A stretch of 64,000 bases of DNA, taken from contig NZ_JAIWJY010000005.1 in the NCBI RefSeq assembly GCF_028829235.1, positions 62,001 to 126,000 on the forward strand, in the 5' to 3' direction. The DNA comes from Tenacibaculum larymnensis. GTDB taxonomy: Bacteria > Bacteroidota > Bacteroidia > Flavobacteriales > Flavobacteriaceae. A model generated the notes under the pieces. The model was not told where the DNA came from and searched no databases. It worked only from the letters and a program-made list of their open reading frames with translations. Within the stretch, counting starts at the first letter, position 1; each line of letters opens with the position of its first letter. The position numbers and the translations under genes were made by a program. Shown here in pieces: positions 36,148-45,015 of the stretch.

Positions 36148-38076
36148 TTATTTTTTATTTGTTAATACATTAGAAGACTTTTTTTTATAGGTAAAGTCTT
36201 TTGTGTTTTGAAAGTCTGATAAAGCTCCTACAATTTGTTTGTTTATGCCTTCTCCTTCATCTGGCATTGCTAGTACTACTGGAATATATTTATCTTCTTC
36301 ATGTAATCTATTTCCAAAATTATCTGTAGTACTTGTCGTTATTTCAACTTCCCATTCACCTTCTTTATCTACTTTTTTTGCTACTGAATAAGTTTCTATG
36401 TTTAGCCCTGAAGCAATGGTATAATTAAAAAAGAATCCTGGTTGAATATGCTCAGGAGTTTCAATACTATTGATAGCTTGCTGCTTTTTACGTTCAACTA
36501 TTGTTAGCTCTTTTTCTAATTTGGATAATTCTGATGAAGTATTTTTATACTCAACTTTTAATTTTTTACGTTCATCTTTTAGTTTTTTGAGCTCTTTTGC
36601 TTCTAAATCATCACTCGATTGTTCCTCTATATTTACCGATAATAAATCTTCAACCCCCCCTTTTTCTGAAGTAAGGTTATTTATTTTTGACTCTAGCTTA
36701 GCTATAATTGGATCGTATTTATCAGCTATTCTTTCTAATTTTTTAGTTTCGCTTTCAATAGTTTTTAAACCTTCTACTGTTAATAATCCTTTTACTAGCT
36801 TCTTATTATTTGGTAAAAACATACAACGATATTCTACTTCATCATCTTCATTTTCATCAATATGAAATAGCATTTTATTATCTATTACTTTAATTGTATT
36901 TGAGTCTGGAGCTGCAAGTTGTTTTGTTAAACGAAACATAGCTGACGGAGCAGATAGATAATCATCAAAAGTGCTTAAAAGCTTTTTATATTCATTATCT
37001 AGTACAGCAAAAACAAACACCACATAATTTTCTCCTAATCCCATTGATTTACCATCAACATCTTTTAATTGTGATTGATAAATATCAATTTCGTGTTTAT
37101 CATCAGCTACACTAGGTAACTCTAAATACCTTTTTGAGTCTGGTTCCATTAAAATTAATGCCTCTGCATCAGAAATTGAAAAAATCTCTTTTCTATCATT
37201 CTTCACTAAAAAAATGTAGTACTTTTTTACTGGATACCCTCTTTTTCTTCCTTTATTAAAAGGACTTTTATAACTATTGAAACTAACTTTATAATTACTT
37301 CGCTCTCCAATTACATCTGGTACTTTTACTAATAAGTTTAGATTTAACTCCTTATTATATAAACTATAAGCTTGCATTTCAGAGTTATAAACTGTATTTA
37401 TATTTTCTAAAGTTCCTTCTTTTGCTTTTTCTTTAGAGTTTGTATCTGCTAATGAAGCTGACTCTGTTGCCACATTCGCTGAAGCTGTATTAAAATTAGT
37501 AGTAACTGCCTCTAACAAACTTTTAATAGATGTGTCTGTTGTTTGTGCTTTTTTAGATAGTGTATTGGAAGGTACTTCTGCTATTAAAGTTGATGCTTCC
37601 ATACTATACTGCGATGTTTTTTCAGCTAAATAAGCGGTCTCATTCATTAACTCATAAGCTTCTTTACTTTGATCATAAATTTCTGTACCATAATCGGCTG
37701 CATTAACCATACTAAAAATGCTTCCTGTATCACTTGCTAATTTTAAAATAGCATTAGATGCTATTTGTACATTTGCAGCTGCAACCGAGGTATTTGTTAC
37801 TGATTTTGCTACTAACTCATTTCCTAAATTAGCAGAAGCTAATACATTAGTAGACAAATCACTGTCAATAACTGCTTGTTCTTTTACTAATTGCTGAAAG
37901 CTAAATTGTTCATTAGCTTTGTGAAGATTTTCAGCAGCTGTTATTCTAGCTCCTTCAGCATAGTATAGAGAAAACATTGAAGCATCTAAAGTAGCTTTCG
38001 TTTTCTGTAATTTTAATTCCTGCTCATTTAGTGCCGATACAACACTTGAGTGCAGGTTTTCATTGTAAGAATTCAT
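36148..38076 (-). CDS. Unknown coiled-coil eCIS-locus protein
   Basis: A 642-residue protein. Residues 1-230 are Ala/Ser/Thr-rich helices with heptad character. Residues about 240-420 look like a beta-rich domain (F-N-K-G-R-K-R-G-Y-P-V-K-K-Y-Y-I-F-L-V). A long Lys/Glu-rich coiled coil runs from about 440 to 530, and a second beta-rich domain ends the chain (FFFNYTIASGLNIETYSVAKK). No family is recognised. The helix-globule-coil-globule layout and the position after the tape-measure gene fit a fibre or baseplate-peripheral protein, but that is inference. A run of seven G on the coding strand lies at codons 473-475. Confidence 0.6.
   Translation of the reverse strand: MNSYNENLHSSVVSALNEQELKLQKTKATLDASMFSLYYAEGARITAAENLHKANEQFSFQQLVKEQAVIDSDLSTNVLASANLGNELVAKSVTNTSVAAANVQIASNAILKLASDTGSIFSMVNAADYGTEIYDQSKEAYELMNETAYLAEKTSQYSMEASTLIAEVPSNTLSKKAQTTDTSIKSLLEAVTTNFNTASANVATESASLADTNSKEKAKEGTLENINTVYNSEMQAYSLYNKELNLNLLVKVPDVIGERSNYKVSFNSYKSPFNKGRKRGYPVKKYYIFLVKNDRKEIFSISDAEALILMEPDSKRYLELPSVADDKHEIDIYQSQLKDVDGKSMGLGENYVVFVFAVLDNEYKKLLSTFDDYLSAPSAMFRLTKQLAAPDSNTIKVIDNKMLFHIDENEDDEVEYRCMFLPNNKKLVKGLLTVEGLKTIESETKKLERIADKYDPIIAKLESKINNLTSEKGGVEDLLSVNIEEQSSDDLEAKELKKLKDERKKLKVEYKNTSSELSKLEKELTIVERKKQQAINSIETPEHIQPGFFFNYTIASGLNIETYSVAKKVDKEGEWEVEITTSTTDNFGNRLHEEDKYIPVVLAMPDEGEGINKQIVGALSDFQNTKDFTYKKKSSNVLTNKK
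36654..36660. repeat. Homopolymer of seven G (coding strand) inside the 642-residue gene
   Basis: Coding-strand AAAAAGGGGGGG encodes K-G-G in the frame that keeps the gene open. A change in its length would truncate the protein about 170 residues early. Confidence 0.7.
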
Positions 38077-38144
38077 AAAATTTGGTTTAGGTTATTATTT
38101 GTTTTTATCACTCTACTGAGTGTTTAATTAATCTTATACTTCTT

Positions 38145-41100
38145 TTAAAAAGGCCACGTTACATGAAGTGGTTTTGGCATCCATGGTAACTTTATAATTG
38201 AAAAAGAAAAAGGAGATTTTAACATCAAAACATCATATGGTCTTTTTTCAACTGTTAAACTCCAACGGTCTTCCTCTTCTCTTAAAATTCCGTTACGCAC
38301 TAACCAATTTCCTCTAAATCCTTGTATTGAGGTAGCTCCAATAGCATTCCAATAATCAATTGCTGCTTCTAAAAGTCCTTCTATCAACTTCTTATCTTTA
38401 TTAGACATTTGTATTTCATCATGTATAGGTTGAGACAATGGAACATTACAGAACACTTTATTAAGTGCTAGTAACGATTCTTCTGTTTTTGTCATTCCTG
38501 TTACTATATATTGTAAATAGTGGATGGCATCTAAACGCTTTTCTTCTGAAATAAAATTGTTGTCTTTTACTAAGTTTAATCGTTCAAATAGTATTAAAAA
38601 ATAACTATTTAACAACACTATCCCTGCATTTGGGACAGTTATCCCAACAGCTAGTTTATCATTATTTTGTTCGTTCATACTTTCTTGTTTTCTGATTTTG
38701 TTTTGAGTTGTGTTTTCTATCCTTTTCAATTTCTCTAACTCATTATAACTCAATTGTAGTTGCGTAGGAAGTTGCGTTTTAACATCATCTAAAGCTTCTA
38801 AAAATTGACGCTCTTCTATATTTTTCTTAGTACATACTTCCCATAAAAGTTCTTTCCATATTGAAGTAGCTCCTATAAGTTTCCAATTAGAAGTTATCCA
38901 ACTTTTCAACACTTTTATAAGTAGTACTTGCTGAACTTCTTCTACATTTATACTTTTTGTTGAAATGTGTCCTATTGCTTTATATAATTTTTCAATTGTA
39001 TTTAGTTGAATTTGTTGATTAGGATACAGCTCCCTTAATGATTTAATTAAAGTTTCAACTTTTATTTTATCTGCTAGTTTACTAAGCTGAGTATCTGAAA
39101 CTATATTTTTTCTTAATACTGACACTACTATTAATGGGGTATCTCTTAAAACTTCGTTTATTAACCCCTTAATTGTAACTGGTGTTAAATGCAAAAACCA
39201 AGATGGTATTTTGTCTTCTATACATAGAGATTCTATTAATCTTTCTAAAGTTTTTCTCTTATAGTTTGGAGTAATAATTTTAGGAGTATTGTTTTCTTTA
39301 TCTAACTCCTCTAACAGCTCAAAAGTTGAGCTTCTTTTTACCAATAGTTGTTTTAAAGTACTCGGTAGTTTTATATCTTTATCTTTAATAACACGTACAA
39401 TATCTAATGCTCTTATTTCTTTAACCGAAAGTTCTTCCAAAACTATTTTAATGAACCCTTTTAATTCTCTAGTTTTTTTATGATTTCTAATTAACTGAAT
39501 AGTTTCTCTCCAGAACTCTTTTTCTATTTTAGTTGAGCTATCGACAAACTCTTGAACCAAAGAAAACAAGATTGAAATATCTTTGTATACAGCTCTTAAT
39601 CCTCCCTTAGCTATGAGTATAATAAACTGTTGAAAAGGTATAACTGACTGTAGACCTTTAATTTGTTTTTCTGTAATAGTTTTATCTCTAAGTAAGTCAT
39701 GTATTTGTGTTGGATATTCCTCTAAAAGGAAAAAAAACACTTCTTTAAAACCTAAAGATTTTCCTTTAATTTCAATCTTTAAAACTCCATTCTTAATAGC
39801 TTTTTTAATATGATATAAAATTTCTTTTACTAAAAAAGTTTGCCCTTTTAACTTTATGCTATTTCTTATTCTCTCCTCTCTAAATAACTTTTTTGATTTT
39901 CCTCCTTTATCTATTTCATTTTTTACTCCCCCTAAAAACTCTAAAATAGAAGTCTTAAAAAATGTTGTAAACTTTATTTTATCTCCTTTATAAACTTGGT
40001 AATCTGCAATACTTTGCCAATATATTTCTGTTATAATCTTCTTTATTTCTACTGCTGAATAAATTCTACTAAATTGATCTTTTTGTTTCTGATATTCTTT
40101 TATAAAATTCTCTTGAAGAGTGTAACCATCCTTTAGTAAATATTGACTTATTTTTTTTTCATACTGCTTAAATTCCTTGGAACTTACCATTTTCTCGCGA
40201 ACCAAAACAATTAACATTACTGCTACTTCTTTTTGCTTGTTATTATGCTCTTCAATGTATTTTTTAACCCTTTCTAAAACAGACACTTTAACTATTGTAT
40301 TAACAAATACTTTTAGTTCTTTTTTTTGTGTTTCAGAAAACTCTTCATTTTTTTTAAAAAAAGACTCTACAACACACATAACTCCTTCTTCATACAACTT
40401 ACTATTCAATTGTTGTTCTTGAAAAATTAATAATTCTAAAACTAATTTTATAAAAGATGTAGTGTTTAACTTTTGATTACTTATAAGTACTCTTGATGCT
40501 TTAATTAGTAGTTCTTTTTTTATACTTTTTAAACTTTTAAGCAATGCCTGATTACTACTTACAACCTCATCGATACTGAGTTCTAACCTTTTTAATATTC
40601 GATATTGTTTAGGGAATACATTTTTTAATACTGGAATAACAACCCTTGTGTCACTGAGTAATTCAAAAAGTAATTCTTTAATAAATTTTTGATTTTTATA
40701 AACTGTAAACACTTTCCAAACAACTTTTGATTTTTCTCTAAGCCACACATGAAGAATTGCATAATATTGTTCTGTAAATCTTGATTGCTTGTCTTTTGTT
40801 GAGGTCTTTTCTAACTCGTTTAGAATCTTTACTAGTTGTTTTTTTGAAAAAGTAGGTATTTCTTTTGAAAGCTCTAATGTATAGAGCTGTTTTAACCCTT
40901 TAAAAACATCCAGGTTTTCTGTATTTTTATGTGTTGTTAAAAGTGGTGTGTTTAATATTCTTTCAAAGATTTTTATTTTTGGTGTTTTTTGAGTTTTATT
41001 TACTTCATTTATTATGTAATTAGAAAACTCTTTACACGAAAAACTTCCTTTTTTTTCTTTTAAATATAAAACTCCTTTACCAAACAACCACTTTTTAGAA

Positions 41101-42323
41101 AGCTTAAAATGTTTTTCTAACTCCAATTTACCTAAAAACGTTATCTGACTTATTAACTTTACTCCATTAGTAGGAGACAATGCTTTACATAATATACTTA
41201 AAGACTCCTCAGATATATTTTCACTTAACGCCAGTGTATTAAAAGAGTGATTATCTAAAAAAGATATTGTTTCTTTAAACCTAAATGAGTTTATAGTTGA
41301 TAAATAGTGTATGAGTTCTTCTAATCTTTTTTTCTGATATACTGTACTACAATTATTAGGTGATTGTAAAAAATACTCTAATAACTGCCATTGCTTTTCT
41401 ATCTGTCTTTCAGTTGAAGGGTACTTGTAAAAATTATTTTGTTGTTTTTGAGAGAGGATAGACAGAATTAAAATAAAATTATTTTTAACATACGAGTGTT
41501 CATGTACATTATCTACAGCATCTTCAATCAAAGCAAAAAGTTCATAATACTCCATATTAAAGTGCCTTGCCATTTGTTGAATATTGCTTTGTACAAACTC
41601 TATCTTATTAAACATTGTACCTCTTTCAGCAAACAAATAATTAAGAATCCAAAACAGTAAATTCTTTTTAAAATCTTGAAGATTAGTTTTAACAATTGAT
41701 TCTTGTTCTTGAATTTTTACAAACTCTTCAGAAAACTCAATAATGTAATTATCATTACTTCTCTCTATGTTTTTAATAATTTCTTTTATATGCTCCTCTT
41801 TTAGTTGCCATGCAATACGTTTACGTACATATTCTTTAACTCCAACCTCCTCAATCATAAGCATCATCTCTTGTTTATTATGTTGTAATTGATGTTCAAA
41901 AATCTCGTTAACTGAGCCTTTTATTTTTTGATAATTCCATGGCATCACCCCTTTTAATAAAAAATATTTTAACGTAGTTAAATGAGTGTTTTCTTCCGTT
42001 ACAACCTCAATACTTTGTGAGTATTTACTTGGATACATTAAAATATCATTAAGCTTCAATAACAATTGAGCCTTTAATTTTAGGTATAAACTTTCTTCTA
42101 AGTTTTCATAATTTATAATGCCTAAATTGAGTTCTAAACTTTTAATTTTAAGTGTTTGTTCCTCTGGACATACAACATCAAAAACACTGTTTATCTCTCT
42201 AGGCATGTGATGCTCGCTCCAATAACTAATTGTATTTTGTAGTTCTGTTCCCTTATCTTTATTATCAAAAGAAGTATTCCAATGGCAACGTGCTACGATA
42301 TGATTGTTGTTTTTAAGCATCAC
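38145..42323 (-). CDS. Contractile injection system tape-measure protein (Afp14-like)
   Basis: A 1392-residue protein of the CIS_TMP family that sets trunk length during assembly. The N-terminus has the family pattern H-x-I-x-x-C/R..., IKSLELNLGIINYENLEESL near 60 and Leu-rich amphipathic helices. The C-terminus has the conserved block NAGIVLLNSYFLILFERL near 1240, then EAAIDYWNAIGATSIQGFRGNWL and IKLPWMPKPLHVTWPF at the end. The centre is a long series of charged helices. It overlaps the upstream baseplate gene by 11 bp. Confidence 0.9.
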   Translation of the reverse strand: MMLKNNNHIVARCHWNTSFDNKDKGTELQNTISYWSEHHMPREINSVFDVVCPEEQTLKIKSLELNLGIINYENLEESLYLKLKAQLLLKLNDILMYPSKYSQSIEVVTEENTHLTTLKYFLLKGVMPWNYQKIKGSVNEIFEHQLQHNKQEMMLMIEEVGVKEYVRKRIAWQLKEEHIKEIIKNIERSNDNYIIEFSEEFVKIQEQESIVKTNLQDFKKNLLFWILNYLFAERGTMFNKIEFVQSNIQQMARHFNMEYYELFALIEDAVDNVHEHSYVKNNFILILSILSQKQQNNFYKYPSTERQIEKQWQLLEYFLQSPNNCSTVYQKKRLEELIHYLSTINSFRFKETISFLDNHSFNTLALSENISEESLSILCKALSPTNGVKLISQITFLGKLELEKHFKLSKKWLFGKGVLYLKEKKGSFSCKEFSNYIINEVNKTQKTPKIKIFERILNTPLLTTHKNTENLDVFKGLKQLYTLELSKEIPTFSKKQLVKILNELEKTSTKDKQSRFTEQYYAILHVWLREKSKVVWKVFTVYKNQKFIKELLFELLSDTRVVIPVLKNVFPKQYRILKRLELSIDEVVSSNQALLKSLKSIKKELLIKASRVLISNQKLNTTSFIKLVLELLIFQEQQLNSKLYEEGVMCVVESFFKKNEEFSETQKKELKVFVNTIVKVSVLERVKKYIEEHNNKQKEVAVMLIVLVREKMVSSKEFKQYEKKISQYLLKDGYTLQENFIKEYQKQKDQFSRIYSAVEIKKIITEIYWQSIADYQVYKGDKIKFTTFFKTSILEFLGGVKNEIDKGGKSKKLFREERIRNSIKLKGQTFLVKEILYHIKKAIKNGVLKIEIKGKSLGFKEVFFFLLEEYPTQIHDLLRDKTITEKQIKGLQSVIPFQQFIILIAKGGLRAVYKDISILFSLVQEFVDSSTKIEKEFWRETIQLIRNHKKTRELKGFIKIVLEELSVKEIRALDIVRVIKDKDIKLPSTLKQLLVKRSSTFELLEELDKENNTPKIITPNYKRKTLERLIESLCIEDKIPSWFLHLTPVTIKGLINEVLRDTPLIVVSVLRKNIVSDTQLSKLADKIKVETLIKSLRELYPNQQIQLNTIEKLYKAIGHISTKSINVEEVQQVLLIKVLKSWITSNWKLIGATSIWKELLWEVCTKKNIEERQFLEALDDVKTQLPTQLQLSYNELEKLKRIENTTQNKIRKQESMNEQNNDKLAVGITVPNAGIVLLNSYFLILFERLNLVKDNNFISEEKRLDAIHYLQYIVTGMTKTEESLLALNKVFCNVPLSQPIHDEIQMSNKDKKLIEGLLEAAIDYWNAIGATSIQGFRGNWLVRNGILREEEDRWSLTVEKRPYDVLMLKSPFSFSIIKLPWMPKPLHVTWPF

Positions 42324-45015
42324 TTAATCGGTTTAATTCAAAAAGTATCCTAACCAACTCTTTCGCACTACTTCTCAAACCTACTCCATGCATAGCACCA
42401 TTCTCTTGATTAAAGCGTAAACTATTATACCAATTAGCATACGCCAAGATTAACTCTTTCAAGAAGTCATCTTTTATAAAAAGACTTTTTGCCATTACTT
42501 GTACTGGTAGTTCACTTTCTAAAAAATAAGACAATCTGTTTTTAAAATCTGATATTTTAAAATTTGAAGTGCCTTCAAAAAATTCAGGAAAAATCAAAAG
42601 GAGTTCGTTCTCAAAAAATAAATCTATTATCGACAATGCTCCCTCTTCTAAAGGTATTTTAACTGACCATTTATATGAAGAGTTTTCTATACTAGTAAAA
42701 TCACTCTCTTCATAAATTTTATATTCCTCTTTTACTAGTAAATATTTGCTGCGTAATTCTATAAAATCAACTTGCCTTCTTAACAAACACTCTAACTCTA
42801 TGAGTTCATTATAAGTTAGTTTTCGTGGTAGTTTCCAATATAATTCACCCTTAAAACCTTCAGTAATTACTATTTCATAATCCACCGATTCTTTTAATAA
42901 ATTAGTTTCAATACATAAAAAACCTTTTCGCTGAGTAATTAACCAATATGCAAAGGCATCATTATTATTTACTAAATAATCTTGATAATATATATTTAAA
43001 GCAAAGAGTAGGTTTAATTTTAATTCTACTGCTGAAAAATCTGTAAAATCTAGATTGGTTATTTTTTGCTCCTCATCTACCTTAAGTGTATCAAAAATGA
43101 AGTTTTTCTGATTTCCTTGAATTAGTTTTTTTTGCAACTCTTGATATTCTTTTTCTGGTAATTTACTAGAGCTTTCAATATGTTTAGTTGTTAATTTGGT
43201 AGCTCCAATAAAATTATATGCTTTGGCTCTATAGTATGATAAAAGCCCTAAGTTTTGTAAATACAAACTTTTAATAATCACTTTATCTTTTTGTGAGTTT
43301 CCTGAATACACAGTTCCTTCAATAATAATATCAAGAAGCATTGGGGATTCACCATGTCTCGCTAATAAATGGTTGAGTATTTTGTTTCTCCTTTCTAAGT
43401 TTATGTCTTCATCTTCCATAAAAGCCATCAATCCCCACATATAAGAATTGTATGGATCTGTTTGATACTTTTTCCAGCTATTGTTTACCACTTGTGCAAT
43501 AGGTTGAATTTCATAACTGAACTCATGCTTTTTAAAGTTACGCAGTAGGGGGTGTATGTGTGGTACTTCTTTATATAGTGATTGATAGTAATATGTTGGT
43601 GAAAAACAAACATAGGGAGATGGATATTCTGGATGTTCATTTTCAAAAGCGGTTTGAACACTATAAAACTGTTCTTGGTCTGATGGAGCTCCTGTTACTG
43701 AGTTTTCAAAAGAAAAAAGTTTATCAAGACTTGCCAATTGCATAAACTGATTAGTTAGCACTTGATCAAATAGTGTTAAATATCCTTTTAACTGTCTAGA
43801 TTGTGCTATCTGAAAAGCGGTTGCATTAGCACTTACACCTTCACTACCTACTGTATATGCGTCTGGAAATGTATTTTGAATAGAGTAATAACTACTAATA
43901 TCTCTATAAGTTCCTTCAGGCAATTCTGGAGCCATTCTTACTGTTGAAACTTTACTTATTTGACTATTAGTGTCATCTAAACCTGATAGTTCTTTTATAA
44001 CTGAAGTATTTATACTAGTACTTATATCTTTTCCTTTTGTAAAAACTTGTAGACCATTACTATTTTCCTCTGACAAATCAATAAAGTTAAATACTAGTAT
44101 TTCATCTTCAGATGAGGATACTTCGTACATTTCTTCAACATTACCAAATGATACGTTTGAAATTGATAACACCCCTTTTATCGATTGAATAATCTCTGTT
44201 AATTCATAAGCTTGAATTTTATTTTTTTTGGGAGCCATATTACTTTCTGCAACCCACCCATTTGCTAATTTTGGCCCATTAAAAATTGTATTCGTCGTCT
44301 CTTCTTCCTTTAACTCATTATATCCAGCTTGGGTTAACTTAGGGAAAACATAATTATTTATTGCTGTCTCTATTTCTATTAAAACAGTGTTTATATTGTA
44401 TCCGCTTTCTATTTCTAACTGTCCATATACTCGGTACTTTTTAGCTACAAGAGAAGTTGGATATAAAAACAATTCTCCCAGGTTTCTACAAGAATTCAGA
44501 ACAAAAAAAGTATTTTCTAAAATCATTTCTTCTTGACTCTTTACAGTTACTTTTTTTTCTTGATTATTAAACGTAACTGTTTCAACAAGCTTCTTTTTAT
44601 CTATTCTTCTGTTTAATAACACTTCTACCTTGTAAACATTAGCCTGACTTTTTACAGCTGTTATTTGTAAATTGATTACTTCTTTTACTTTATCAACTAC
44701 ATACTTTCTAAAATCGTTAATTGTAATAGGAGAAGTTGTTAATATATCTTCAGGAAGGTAAAACTGATTTTTAACTATTAATTTTCCTTGCTTATTGGTT
44801 AAAATATCTTTTATCAAAAAGTTATTACAATATCCTAACTCTGTAAAAGCGAAACACAATTGGTCTAAAATAGTAACTCCAGGATCGCTAGGGTTTAAGT
44901 TCGTCCAAGTATTATCATTATTTTTTTGAATATAAGCAAGTCCTAGTTCTTTGAGTTCATCAAAGTTAAGCTCTATAGGTAATATGGTATTTTCTATGTG
45001 ATTTAATTCTTCCAT
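42313..45015 (-). CDS. eCIS baseplate protein (Afp12-like)
   Basis: A 900-residue baseplate component. The N-terminal segment reads L-G-L-A-Y-I-Q...WTNLNPSDPGVTILDQLCFAFTELGY, the hallmark of Afp12/gp7-like wedge proteins that pair with the gp6-like protein. The rest is mixed alpha/beta with no enzyme motif. The ATG overlaps the stop of the upstream baseplate gene by one base and its own end overlaps the tape-measure start by 11 bp. No signal peptide. Confidence 0.85.
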   Translation of the reverse strand: MEELNHIENTILPIELNFDELKELGLAYIQKNNDNTWTNLNPSDPGVTILDQLCFAFTELGYCNNFLIKDILTNKQGKLIVKNQFYLPEDILTTSPITINDFRKYVVDKVKEVINLQITAVKSQANVYKVEVLLNRRIDKKKLVETVTFNNQEKKVTVKSQEEMILENTFFVLNSCRNLGELFLYPTSLVAKKYRVYGQLEIESGYNINTVLIEIETAINNYVFPKLTQAGYNELKEEETTNTIFNGPKLANGWVAESNMAPKKNKIQAYELTEIIQSIKGVLSISNVSFGNVEEMYEVSSSEDEILVFNFIDLSEENSNGLQVFTKGKDISTSINTSVIKELSGLDDTNSQISKVSTVRMAPELPEGTYRDISSYYSIQNTFPDAYTVGSEGVSANATAFQIAQSRQLKGYLTLFDQVLTNQFMQLASLDKLFSFENSVTGAPSDQEQFYSVQTAFENEHPEYPSPYVCFSPTYYYQSLYKEVPHIHPLLRNFKKHEFSYEIQPIAQVVNNSWKKYQTDPYNSYMWGLMAFMEDEDINLERRNKILNHLLARHGESPMLLDIIIEGTVYSGNSQKDKVIIKSLYLQNLGLLSYYRAKAYNFIGATKLTTKHIESSSKLPEKEYQELQKKLIQGNQKNFIFDTLKVDEEQKITNLDFTDFSAVELKLNLLFALNIYYQDYLVNNNDAFAYWLITQRKGFLCIETNLLKESVDYEIVITEGFKGELYWKLPRKLTYNELIELECLLRRQVDFIELRSKYLLVKEEYKIYEESDFTSIENSSYKWSVKIPLEEGALSIIDLFFENELLLIFPEFFEGTSNFKISDFKNRLSYFLESELPVQVMAKSLFIKDDFLKELILAYANWYNSLRFNQENGAMHGVGLRSSAKELVRILFELNRLSDA

